This document shows, in pieces, positions 16,113-23,970 of a stretch of 64,000 nt of DNA. Under the pieces are notes generated by a model. The model saw only the letters and a program-made list of their open reading frames with translations, did not search any database and had not been told where the DNA came from. Position numbers and translations under genes: made by a program. Source of the DNA: Gemmatimonadota bacterium (GTDB taxonomy: Bacteria > Gemmatimonadota > Gemmatimonadetes > Longimicrobiales > Gaopeijiaceae); assembly GCA_022560615.1 (NCBI GenBank), contig JADFSR010000019.1, positions 19,001 to 83,000 on the forward strand, written 5' to 3'. Within the stretch, counting starts at the first letter, position 1; each line of letters begins with the position of its first letter.

Positions 16113-16891
16113 GCTTCCTCCTGCTCGTTCACGACACTTAGGTACAGCGCCTCTAGGGCTGATCCACGTCCAGCCTCCGCACCCCGCGATCGTATTGCGT
16201 CCATGCTACCGGTCAGTTGGGCACGACCACGGTAGATCAAGACGACCTCATGACATATGCTCTCAAGAACGGACAGGATGTGGGAGGTCACGAGGATGGC
16301 CCGGCCGGCGGAGGCCAACTCTCCGAGATGCTCGCGGAGGCGGACAACGCTCATCGGGTCCAGGGATTCGAATGGTTCGTCCAGGACAATGACCTGGGGA
16401 TCGTGGATCAGGGCCGCGCTGATCGCCAGTTTCTTGCGATTGCCACTGGAATAGGTAGCGACCACGCGATCCAGGTATTCGTCCAAATTGAGCATTTGGG
16501 TGAGTTCATCAGCCCGGCCCTCCCCAGCCGACCCGAGTTGGAAGGATTCCACCAGGAAATCGAGCATTTCACGGCCCGTGAGGTATTCGAACAGCGCACC
16601 GTCAGATATCAAGAACCCCACCTGCCTGCGGATCCACCGCGTGTCCGCCGGCGTGTCGTAGCCCCGGCCCAGTAGTCTCACTACGCCTTGGGTCGGGCGA
16701 ACGAGGTCGGCAAGGACATGAACCAACGTCGATTTGCCCGCTCCGTTCGGTCCGATGACGCCTACGATGTGCCCTGGGGAGCACGTCAGGTCCAGACCGC
16801 AGAGGGCCTTGACCACACCGAAGTGTACGTCGAGCCCACTCACGCGAATCGCCTCGCCCGAAGCTGGAGGCGCCGCTCCGACATCGCTCAT
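16109..16891 (-). CDS. ABC transporter ATP-binding protein of the GG-peptide cluster
   Basis: A 260-residue ATPase. Walker A GPNGAGKST, Q-loop region RQVGFLISDG, signature YSSGNRKKLAISAALIHDP (SSGNR, a variant of LSGGQ typical of CcmA-like and bacteriocin ABC-2 ATPases), Walker B VIVLDEPFESLDP and the switch His in LVTSHIL are all present. ATG 16891 overlaps the stop of the membrane-protein gene (ATGA), so I prefer it over upstream in-frame codons. With the adjacent 12-segment membrane protein it should form an exporter or self-protection pump for the peptide. Confidence 0.92.
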   Translation of the reverse strand: MSDVGAAPPASGEAIRVSGLDVHFGVVKALCGLDLTCSPGHIVGVIGPNGAGKSTLVHVLADLVRPTQGVVRLLGRGYDTPADTRWIRRQVGFLISDGALFEYLTGREMLDFLVESFQLGSAGEGRADELTQMLNLDEYLDRVVATYSSGNRKKLAISAALIHDPQVIVLDEPFESLDPMSVVRLREHLGELASAGRAILVTSHILSVLESICHEVVLIYRGRAQLTGSMDAIRSRGAEAGRGSALEALYLSVVNEQEEA

Positions 16892-18351
16892 TGACCTACG
16901 ATCCGATAGGAACGGCGCTCCTCTCTCCGCACCAGCGCGTGGAGTGAGAGGAGCAGCCCGGCGGTCGTAGCAAGCGACAGGCCGCGTGCCAGGGCCCCAC
17001 GTGCCACCACTGCGGCGAAGCCGGCGTACACGCCCACCCCCAGGGACACGATCCCCCCCAAGGTGACCAACGCAGCGAGGTAGCCCCACCAGGTCAGGAC
17101 TCCTCCGTGGACGAAGAACTGCCACACATGCAGTGCCTTGGGTCGCGCCAGGCTCGTGAACCGCCCGGCAACAGCGGTCATCGAAAACGCTGCGTGGCCC
17201 ATCAGCCACCACCCGACTACGTCACCAATGTTGCCGCCGCTGGTCACAACCGTCACCAGTGCCAACGGAAGGGTGAGCATGGCCATGACGCCGTGGATGA
17301 CCGCCTCACGAAGGTGAAGAGCCGCTACAGGACCGCCTGGCAGCAGGCGGTACCGCGAGACACCCCCGAGCGGATAGTCGAAGGCAAAGATATTGAAGGC
17401 CATCTGAAGCCAGAACAGGAAGACCATGACGAGGCCGAAGGGTATGCCAACCACCGCGACGAACACAGCCCAGGCCAAAGAAGCTGCCATGGCATTGCGC
17501 AGAAGCGTGGCTCTCCACATCAGGGCAACCTCCTTACGCACTCCGGCGCCGAAGCGATTCTGCACCTCTCGGAGGAGCCACGAGTGACGAGCTTGGGGCA
17601 GCTGCGGGAAAAAGCCGTCCTCGTCCCGATGGTGGATGGCCCAGACGAGTCCCGCTGCCCCGGCCGCCACTAGCAGTAGCGCCGCTAGGCGTCCAATAGC
17701 CGAAAGGAGCCTACCTCCTGGGTCCAAGGTAGAAGCCATGGTCGTGACGCCAGGAAACTCAAGGGCCGCTTCAGGCCGCAGGACCACGGACGCCGTCAGG
17801 ATCAACCCGAGCAAAGCCGTCCAGAAACCAATCGCGGGGAAGCGCCGAACCGCAACTGCGAGCAGTGAGATAGACGCTAAGAAAACCAGCCAGCCTCCCG
17901 CCACCATGGCGGTGGTTAGGAGCGCCCGATCCACGATCCAGAGGGGAACCAGTGTGGTATGGGCCACAGTGAATACCACGGTAGTCCAGAAACATGCCAG
18001 CAGCGCGAATGGGCTCCTCAAGCCCAGCCGTAACAGCCTGAGCGATGCGCCCGCCCAAGGAAGGAGGGCCAGACGGGGGCTAGCTGAGAGAGGTTCGCGT
18101 CCCAAGACCATCGTAGCACAGGGGATGATGAGCACTGAAAGCGCGATGGACGCGTGCAGGAGGGCCCGCGCGTCCGCCGGCGCACTAGAGGCCAGGGTCA
18201 GCACATGGCGGACCGCCCGAATCGGAACGATGAGCCACACCAACCCGAGAAGTGCGGGGAAGGGGCCAGACGGCCCCCTCCTCCGCACGGATCGCCACCA
18301 CAGCACTAGGAGCGCCCAACGGCCTCCCGTGGCTTGTCCGGCGCGATCCAC
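16888..18351 (-). CDS. Polytopic membrane protein, probable ABC-2-type permease of the GG-peptide cluster
   Basis: 487 residues with roughly ten to twelve hydrophobic segments and no recognisable catalytic motif. It lies 5 bases after the precursor peptide gene and overlaps the ATPase gene by an ATGA, so it should be co-translated with both. The start is GTG 18351. The C-terminus is basic (RREERRSYRIVGQ). By position and topology it should be the membrane partner of the ATPase; sequence alone does not prove this, and an immunity role is possible. Confidence 0.75.
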   Translation of the reverse strand: MDRAGQATGGRWALLVLWWRSVRRRGPSGPFPALLGLVWLIVPIRAVRHVLTLASSAPADARALLHASIALSVLIIPCATMVLGREPLSASPRLALLPWAGASLRLLRLGLRSPFALLACFWTTVVFTVAHTTLVPLWIVDRALLTTAMVAGGWLVFLASISLLAVAVRRFPAIGFWTALLGLILTASVVLRPEAALEFPGVTTMASTLDPGGRLLSAIGRLAALLLVAAGAAGLVWAIHHRDEDGFFPQLPQARHSWLLREVQNRFGAGVRKEVALMWRATLLRNAMAASLAWAVFVAVVGIPFGLVMVFLFWLQMAFNIFAFDYPLGGVSRYRLLPGGPVAALHLREAVIHGVMAMLTLPLALVTVVTSGGNIGDVVGWWLMGHAAFSMTAVAGRFTSLARPKALHVWQFFVHGGVLTWWGYLAALVTLGGIVSLGVGVYAGFAAVVARGALARGLSLATTAGLLLSLHALVRREERRSYRIVGQ

Positions 18352-18356
18352 GGGAC

Positions 18357-18629
18357 TCAGCCCAGGGGCTCAGGGTCGAGGACTTCGATGCAGCCTACGC
18401 CCACGACGAACCCGACAACCGGGTTGCCGAAAAACAATCCTGCCCCGATACCAACGGCTCCACAGAAGAGCCGGCAGCCGAAGCAGTATCCACCTTCGAT
18501 ATCAGCCATCTCCGTCTCACTGAGCGGCTCGAACAAGGGCGCCTCCGAGGTCAAACCCTCGGTGGGGTCCAGGGCGCCGGAATCCACAGCGTAGGCCAAC
18601 GCGGGTGGCGCGAGGAACATGAGGCTCAA
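18357..18629 (-). CDS. Double-glycine leader peptide precursor, bacteriocin/RiPP-like
   Basis: A 90-residue precursor. After a hydrophobic N-terminus (LSLMFLAPPALAYA) that looks like a secretion signal comes an acidic segment and the leader end LSETEMADIEGG, which matches the LSxxELxxIxGG pattern cut by C39 proteases. The predicted mature part is 43 residues, begins YCFGCRLFCG, and is rich in Gly, Val and Phe with four Cys (core positions 2, 5, 9 and 33), so two disulfides or other Cys chemistry are possible. The start is uncertain: TTG 18629 or ATG 18620, both without a good ribosome-binding site. It is the first gene of an operon with a permease, an ATPase and a C39 protease. Confidence 0.78.
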   Translation of the reverse strand: MSLMFLAPPALAYAVDSGALDPTEGLTSEAPLFEPLSETEMADIEGGYCFGCRLFCGAVGIGAGLFFGNPVVGFVVGVGCIEVLDPEPLG

Positions 18630-18711
18630 TAGCGCTAGGGCGCTGTGGCCTTGGAAAGGTACTTCCTAGCAACCTCCTAGGTGTGTTGGAGAGGCCGGAG
18701 GGGACGATTTG

Positions 18712-18740
18712 ACGATATGAGGTGTCTGGGACATTTGCAA
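18712..18740 (-). promoter_or_regulatory. Candidate promoter of the GG-peptide operon
   Basis: On the minus strand TTGCAA (18735-18740) and TATCGT (18712-18717) are 17 bp apart, about 85 bp upstream of the peptide start. An AGGAGG lies in the leader (about 18672-18677), but no start codon in the peptide frame follows it at normal spacing. Confidence 0.45.
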
Positions 18741-19544
18741 TCGCTCGGCCTCGTTGTCCCGCTTGTTGGCTGGACTGACCCTCGCTTGCGAGGTCGCAGT
18801 GGCGAGTTCGTGTGAGCCGGGGCCCGGGAGGCCGGTCGTGACCCGCCGAACCGTGCGAACCGTCAAGCGATCGAGGCAACATTGTGACGTCGGCCTTTGG
18901 AGACGACCGTCGGGGAACCAGTAGAGCGTGAGACTTGCGAGGTCGGCCCATGCAAAGGGAGAGGCCTCCGTCGCTATGCGATAAGGTCATGACGATCAGG
19001 CTGCCGAGACGTGATCTCCTCGAGGGCGGTGCCCTGCTCCACGTGGCGACTGAACAGCTGCCTTCGGTATGGCGGTGAGTGCGTAGGCCAGGATTCGATC
19101 GGGTAGCGCAGCTGGGGCGGCGGTTGACGGTCACGTATCGGTTCGCGGAGCTCCCGCAGGTCCCAGATCGGCAGGCCCATACCTCATCCCCCTTGCTAAA
19201 GAAGCGGCCGATTCAACGATGGGGCCGGCCGATCTCCGTGGGAATAGCAGAATGGGACGCTCGACGCCTCCGCGACGAAGTCGGTGACCCCGAAGGAATG
19301 ACCGGGACCGCACGATCTGAAGGCAGCCTCTTGTTGAGCCCCTCCCCGCTTAGGGCCGCCGCAAAAACAAATCGAGAGTATGGAGTGCAACTCTAACGGG
19401 ATTGGCGTCCCTGGTCGCACGACGGTGAGCGCGTAAGAGCGCTCTCGGCAAGGGGTTTGCGCCGGCTTGTGAAGCGCCTTGTGTAGGGGCCTGGAGTGGT
19501 TAGGATTACGCATCAATAGGCATAACCCTAACAGGACTGACCCC
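18741..19544. other. 800-bp stretch without a recognisable gene, inside the comM island
   Basis: Short open frames on both strands have no family resemblance and no ribosome-binding sites. The part just before the ISAzo13-type reading frame has an imperfect dyad (taggattacgc and gcataaccctaa, about 19500-19533) that could belong to the element's left end. It may be decayed mobile DNA or the upstream control region of the peptide operon. Confidence 0.4.
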
Positions 19545-20294
19545 ATGGACCCGGCACCTCTGCGCCAGCTGCTTGTCGAGCGCAAGATCGCGACGATGGC
19601 GGAACTCAAGTCCGTGCTCGGAACCGAGGTCGACATGACCGTCTTCCGCAGGCTCCGCGAGCTCGACTACCATTCGAGCTACTCCCACCGCGGCAAGTAC
19701 TACACGCTGCACGAGGTCGCCGAGTTCGACGATCTCGGTTTGTGGTGCTTTCGCTCCGTGTGCTTCTCCAGGCACGGGACGCTCCTCAAGACATGCGAAG
19801 TGCTGGTGGACGGGGCCGAGGCGGGCTACGCGAGCGATGAACTCGAGCACGTGCTCCACGTCCAGGTGAAGGACCCGCTACGGAAGCTCGCCCTAGAAGG
19901 ACGGATCTCGCGCGAGAAGATCGACGGGCGCTTCGTACATTTCGCCATCGACGCATCGGAGCGAAGCAAGCAGCTTCGCGCGCGCCACGTCTGGGAGGCC
20001 GAGCCTCAGGACCTCCCCTTCGGTGCAGGCCCGCGCGTTGTGCCTGACGAGCTGAAGGCGGCCATCGTATTGTTCTTCTCGCTGCTGGATGAACGCCAGC
20101 GACGGTTGTATGCGGGCCTCGAATCGATGAAGCTCGGCCACGGCGGGGACCGACGCATCGCCGAGCTCCTGGGCCTCGACCCGGGCACCGTGGCCAGGGG
20201 ACGAACACAACTTCTCACCCAGGACGTCGATCGCGAGCGGGTACGCCGGGAGGGTGGAGGACGGCCTCCTGCGGAAAAACAACGCCGGAAGTGA
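19545..20294 (+). CDS. ISAzo13-type transposase, upstream part with an unusual N-terminal domain
   Basis: Residues about 1-160 look like a winged-helix DNA-binding region (AELKSVLGTEVDMTVFRRLREL, YHSSYSHRGKYYTL) that I do not recall from standard ISAzo13 transposases. Residues about 170-245 match the usual ISAzo13 N-terminus (LDERQRRLYAGLESMKLGHG, RIAELLGLDPGTVARGR). The frame ends EKQRRK stop, and the continuation lies in the -1 frame across the A5 run at about 20274-20278. Slipping back one base there would give EKTTPEVIAAIEG and restore a single transposase of roughly 570 residues. It could be a programmed frameshift or a disabling mutation. Confidence 0.75.
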   Translation: MDPAPLRQLLVERKIATMAELKSVLGTEVDMTVFRRLRELDYHSSYSHRGKYYTLHEVAEFDDLGLWCFRSVCFSRHGTLLKTCEVLVDGAEAGYASDELEHVLHVQVKDPLRKLALEGRISREKIDGRFVHFAIDASERSKQLRARHVWEAEPQDLPFGAGPRVVPDELKAAIVLFFSLLDERQRRLYAGLESMKLGHGGDRRIAELLGLDPGTVARGRTQLLTQDVDRERVRREGGGRPPAEKQRRK

Positions 20295-21283
20295 TCGCCG
20301 CCATCGAGGGGTTGATGAAGCATGACGTCGCGGGCGATCCCGTCACCGGAGTGCGCTGGACCCGCCGCACGACCGAGAAGATCTCCGACGAGCTTGCGAG
20401 CCTCGGTATCTACGTTTGTACCAGGACCGTGGCCCGGATCCTCAAGGATCTCGACTACGCGCTCCGCGTCAACCACAAGCGGGTCTCTCGGGGTTCGGGC
20501 CCGGACCGCAACGAGCAGTTCGAATACATCGCCGAACAGCGCACGAGGTTTGCCGGACACGGCCTACCGATCGTGAGCATCGATGCGAAGAAGAGGGAGC
20601 TGGTCGGCAACTTCAAGAACAACGGCACGGCTTGGAGGCGCACTCCGGACCTGGTCCGCGACCATGACTTCCGCTCCGAGGCCAAAGGCATCGCCATCCC
20701 GTACGGCATCTACGACGTGTGCGCGAACCGCGGCACCGTCTTCGTGGGAACGTCTCACGACACGCCCGACTTCGCCGCCGACAACCTCGTCCGATGGTGG
20801 GAGTGGGAAGGCCGCGAACGCTACACCGGTGCTCCCAAGCTGCTCGTGCTCGCCGATGGCGGCTGTAGCAACAGTCCGCGTGTCCGCGCCTTCAAGGTCG
20901 CCCTCCAGACTCGCCTCGCCGACCCGCACCAGATCAGCGTTACCGTTTGTCACTATCCAGCGGGTGCCTCGAAGTGGAACCCCATCGACCATCGCCTCTT
21001 CAGCGAGATCAGTAAGAACTGGGCCGGACAGCTGCTCCGCAGCTACGCCGTGCATGCGGCTCTTGAGCCCGAAGCGATCGATCACGTCCGCTTCTGCACG
21101 CCCGAGGAGCTGTTTGCGCTCCTCGAAGAGTTGGAAGCAAAGAGCGCCGGTGGGGAGAAGACCGTGCGAGGCTGGCGCGTGAAGACTCGCTACCAGGCCC
21201 TCGACGAGGGCGAGAAGACCACGCGCACCCGGGCAATCGCCAAGGTGATCCTGGGAGCCATGAAGCGGCTCAAGGACGAGTGA
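20291..21283 (+). CDS. ISAzo13-family transposase, catalytic part
   Basis: Carries the family's DDE domain: SIDAKKRELVGNFKNNG (first Asp), LLVLADGGCSNSPRVRAFKV (second Asp) and KWNPIDHRLFSEISKNWAG (Glu region), in the right order and spacing. Its own start would be GTG 20291, in the middle of the conserved sequence GDPVTGVRWTRR upstream region, so it is probably expressed as a fusion with the preceding frame by -1 frameshifting. I could not see convincing terminal inverted repeats at either side of the pair. Confidence 0.88.
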   Translation: MIAAIEGLMKHDVAGDPVTGVRWTRRTTEKISDELASLGIYVCTRTVARILKDLDYALRVNHKRVSRGSGPDRNEQFEYIAEQRTRFAGHGLPIVSIDAKKRELVGNFKNNGTAWRRTPDLVRDHDFRSEAKGIAIPYGIYDVCANRGTVFVGTSHDTPDFAADNLVRWWEWEGRERYTGAPKLLVLADGGCSNSPRVRAFKVALQTRLADPHQISVTVCHYPAGASKWNPIDHRLFSEISKNWAGQLLRSYAVHAALEPEAIDHVRFCTPEELFALLEELEAKSAGGEKTVRGWRVKTRYQALDEGEKTTRTRAIAKVILGAMKRLKDE

Positions 21284-21481
21284 CGTGACCGAACGCCGGT
21301 AGACTTCGGGGACTCGGGGGACGTCCAGACGAGACGTTTGACAGCCGCAGCAGCTGTGGTACGATGGAGGGAAGGCATCCAGGCTGGAGTACAGGGCGCA
21401 ACAAACGCCCCGCGCCCCACCCGGACCTCCACGCTCATGGACGAGGTAAGAATTAGTCACAATCCGCTCGGAGGTCGTCGA

Positions 21482-21733
21482 ATGCGGTCCTACACCTTCC
21501 GAATTGAGATCGAGAAGGACTCCTTCCCTGGAGGGGAGCCCGGTTTCTTCGTGCGCGTGCCAGCCCTGGAGCACCTGGGAGCGGCAACCCAGGGGCGGAC
21601 GCGTGAAGAAGCCATGAGCCACATCCATGAGGTCCTCCAAATGATCGTGGAAGACCTCGTCGAAGAGGGTCAGCCCATCCCAGCCGAAGCGGCGACGGTT
21701 TCGGATGAGCCCCTCGTCACTGTCACTCTGTGA
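21482..21733 (+). CDS. hicB: HicB-type antitoxin
   Basis: An 83-residue protein with the HicB RNase-H-like fold pattern: YTFRIEIEKDSFPGGEPGFFVRVPAL followed by TQGRTREEAMSHIHEVLQM. It neutralises HicA and may repress the operon. ATG 21482 has GGAGG nine bases upstream; an in-frame ATG at 21438 is less likely. The stop overlaps the hicA GTG start (GTGA). The antitoxin-first order is common in hicBA. No C-terminal helix-turn-helix is visible. Confidence 0.85.
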   Translation: MRSYTFRIEIEKDSFPGGEPGFFVRVPALEHLGAATQGRTREEAMSHIHEVLQMIVEDLVEEGQPIPAEAATVSDEPLVTVTL

Positions 21734-21984
21734 ATCCGGTCGACTACTCCCTTCTCCGCTCCCTCACCGCCCGCCGACTCGAAAAAGCTTTGACCCGTGA
21801 AGGCTTTCCCATCGCCCGTCAGCGGGGCAGTCACCGCCGTTATAGTCACTCCGACGGCCGTCGCGTGACGGTACCCTTCTCGTCCGCGGGCGAGACGTTC
21901 CTTCCTAAGACCCCTCAGAGCATCATCGAGCGACAAGGTCACTGGACCGAAGCCGACCTCCAGCGGCTCGGCCTGCTCAAGTAG
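21730..21984 (+). CDS. hicA: HicA-type mRNA interferase toxin
   Basis: An 84-residue toxin with a double-stranded-RNA-binding-like fold. The conserved SARRLEKALTREGF equivalent (TARRLEKALTREGF) and the catalytic-His region RQRGSHRRYSH are present, then RRVTVPFSSAGE and LPKTPQSIIERQ. Start GTG 21730 overlaps hicB. A strong terminator follows. It lies in the comM island beside a decayed recombinase, a usual setting for addiction modules that stabilise islands. Confidence 0.88.
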   Translation: MNPVDYSLLRSLTARRLEKALTREGFPIARQRGSHRRYSHSDGRRVTVPFSSAGETFLPKTPQSIIERQGHWTEADLQRLGLLK

Positions 21985-21991
21985 GAGTCAG

Positions 21992-22021
21992 GCCCACGCA
22001 TCTGCGTGGGCTTCGTTTTTT
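21992..22021 (+). terminator. Rho-independent terminator of hicBA
   Basis: GCCCACGCA-TC-TGCGTGGGC forms a nine-pair perfect hairpin, followed by TTCG and a run of T. It lies 7 bases after the hicA stop. This is the cleanest intrinsic terminator in the window. Confidence 0.9.
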
Positions 22022-22049
22022 CTCTGCTTGACCGCGGGGCATCGCGCCC

Positions 22050-22243
22050 GAATCCTTCCGCAACGTGCAACCTGATCTCCCTCCAAGAAGCCATCGACAC
22101 CAGTTCCCCGGCCAGCCGGCTTTTCTCCACGATGACCGCCGCCATGGCCCAGTGGGAACGGGGGGAGATCGCCGACCGGTCGCCGCTTCGGTCGTCATGC
22201 GGGCCAAGCTGGGCAAGTCCCTGGGGGGCGCCGCACCCTTCAT
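22050..22243 (+). pseudogene. Remnant of a serine site-specific recombinase
   Basis: The plus strand reads SLQEAIDTSSPASRLFSTM and AAMAQWERGEIADR, the C-terminal half of a resolvase/invertase catalytic domain, then continues after a frameshift near 22181 with VAASVVMRAKLGKSLGGAAPF, the start of the recombinase DNA-binding region. There is no N-terminus with the catalytic Ser and no remaining zinc domain. It lies directly against the 3' end of the intact comM, where an integrase that targeted comM would be expected. Confidence 0.75.
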
Positions 22244-22286
22244 AGCGCGGAGGGCTTTCAACGCGCCCGATCAACACGTCGCCCGA

Positions 22287-23819
22287 TCAGCCCCGCATGC
22301 GATCCAGGTATCGGTACTGGAGGGCCTCGGCTGCGTCGCGGCAGCGAATCTCCTCGACGCCGTCCAGGTCGGCAATCGTGCGGGCCACTTTCAAGATCCG
22401 GTGGTAGGAGCGCGCCGACAGACCCATGCGATCGACCGCGCGTTGAAGGAGGCGTGACACAGCTCGACTTGGCCGGCACCACCGACGCAACTCCATGGGA
22501 CGCATCTGGCCGTTGGCGTGCACCGCCTCGACCCCCTCGAAGCGGGCCTCCTGGAGCCGTCGAGCCTTTGAGACGCGTTCCTTGATCTGGGCGCTGCTCG
22601 ACCCCTCGCCGTCTCCCGCCAGCTGCTCGAACGGCACCGGCGGGATGTGTAGGTGCAGGTCGATTCGGTCGATGAGCGGTCCTGAAACCCGCCCCATGTA
22701 GCGGTGAACCACTGTGGGATCGCAGAGACACCGATCGGTGCCGTCCCCCCAGAAGCCACAGGGACAGGGGTTCATAGCCGCCACGAGCAGGATCCTGGCG
22801 GGGAAGCAGACGGCCGATCCGGCCCGCGACAGATGGATGACTCCGGCTTCCAACGGTTGGCGGAGTACGTCCAAGACGTTTCGGCGGAACTCGGCCAACT
22901 CGTCGAGGAAGAGGACGCCGTTGTGCGCCAGGCTGACCTCCCCAGGCCGGATCGGAGACCCACCGCCGACGAGCCCGGCGTCGCTGACCGTGTGATGGGG
23001 GGCCCGGAAAGGGCGCCGAGACACCAGCGGCGCCCCCCTCCCCAGCGTGCCCGCGACCGAGTGAACGCGAGTGCACTCGATTGCCTCGTCCAGAGTGAGC
23101 GGCGGTAGGATCCCCGCAAGCCTGCGCGCCAGCATCGTCTTGCCCGACCCGGGTGGCCCCAGGAAGAGCACATTGTGTGAGCCCGCGGCGGCGATTTCCA
23201 GCACTCGCTTCGCCACCGCTTGGCCTCGTACGTCACGCATGTCAAGGCCGTCCGAAACGCTCTCCTGCAACAGCCCGCGGAGATCGAGGGCGCCCTTCTC
23301 GAGCGACCGTCCCCCGCTGAAGTGCGTGATGACGTCACACAGGGTCGCCGCGCTGAGAACGGTCAGACCGGGGACGACACTCGCCTCTCCGGCGTTCGCA
23401 GACGGCACCACCAGGGTGCGGATGCCCGCCGCAGCACACTCCGCCGCGATCGGCAGTGCGCCGCGAATGGGTCGAAGCGAGCCGTCGAGCCCCAGCTCTC
23501 CCAGGAAGGCGCACTCGCCGAGGCGACCGTCATCCAGGTGCCCGCCGGCCGCGAGCAAGCCCACCGCGATCGGCAGGTCGAAGGCCGTTCCTTCCTTGCG
23601 CACGTCCCCGGGGGCGAGATTCACTGTGATGCGCCGGGGCGGCAGGGGGAAGCCCGAGTTCCGCAGTGCCGCCGCGACCCTATCGCGGCTTTCGCGCACC
23701 GCACCGTGCGGCAACCCGACGACGGTGAAGGCCGGAAGCCCAGAACTCAGGTTCACCTCGACCTGCACGAGAAACGACTCTACGCCTCGCAAGGCCGCGG
23801 TGTGAACATGAGCGAGCAT
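22287..23819 (-). CDS. comM: YifB/ComM family AAA+ ATPase (Mg-chelatase-like)
   Basis: Hexameric helicase that extends branch migration during natural transformation. The 510 residues comprise an N-terminal Lon-type fold (VEVNLSSGLPAFTVVGLP, VNLAPGDVRKEGTAFDLPIA), then AAA+ with Walker A GPPGSGKTMLARRL, Walker B GVLFLDELAEF, the PFRAPHHTVSD segment, and C-terminal SARSYHRILKVARTIADL. A CPCGFWGD segment precedes the sensor region. Length and motifs are complete, so this is the working copy, although its 3' third is duplicated at 14388-14869. comM is a known integration target for islands in other bacteria. Confidence 0.96.
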   Translation of the reverse strand: MLAHVHTAALRGVESFLVQVEVNLSSGLPAFTVVGLPHGAVRESRDRVAAALRNSGFPLPPRRITVNLAPGDVRKEGTAFDLPIAVGLLAAGGHLDDGRLGECAFLGELGLDGSLRPIRGALPIAAECAAAGIRTLVVPSANAGEASVVPGLTVLSAATLCDVITHFSGGRSLEKGALDLRGLLQESVSDGLDMRDVRGQAVAKRVLEIAAAGSHNVLFLGPPGSGKTMLARRLAGILPPLTLDEAIECTRVHSVAGTLGRGAPLVSRRPFRAPHHTVSDAGLVGGGSPIRPGEVSLAHNGVLFLDELAEFRRNVLDVLRQPLEAGVIHLSRAGSAVCFPARILLVAAMNPCPCGFWGDGTDRCLCDPTVVHRYMGRVSGPLIDRIDLHLHIPPVPFEQLAGDGEGSSSAQIKERVSKARRLQEARFEGVEAVHANGQMRPMELRRWCRPSRAVSRLLQRAVDRMGLSARSYHRILKVARTIADLDGVEEIRCRDAAEALQYRYLDRMRG

Positions 23820-23891
23820 GCTTCACGCTCGTCGCAGACCCGGGACGAAAGCATGGCGGAATCAGCCCCCGTCACCTAGGCGATTCTCGGC

Positions 23892-23920
23892 TTGTGCAGT
23901 CCCACACGGCCCGGTACGAT
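23892..23920 (+). promoter_or_regulatory. Candidate promoter of the pnt operon
   Basis: TTGTGC (23892-23897) and TACGAT (23915-23920) with a 17-bp spacer lie 50 bp before the pntAA start, in the gap divergent from comM. The boxes are moderate matches to the sigma-70 consensus. Confidence 0.45.
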
Positions 23921-23970
23921 GTGGGCGCTCCGACCCCTGAAAACTTCCAGAACTCACACGGAGAGTGTGC

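Noticed and set aside
18517..19134. Minus-strand open frame of 205 codons overlapping the GG-peptide gene
   Set aside because: It follows an AGGAGG by chance, is Arg/Pro/Ser-rich without a family match, and overlaps the better supported precursor in another frame.
19079..19396. Plus-strand open frame of 105 codons left of the ISAzo13-type element
   Set aside because: No ribosome-binding site, no motif and no resemblance to a transposase or peptide precursor.
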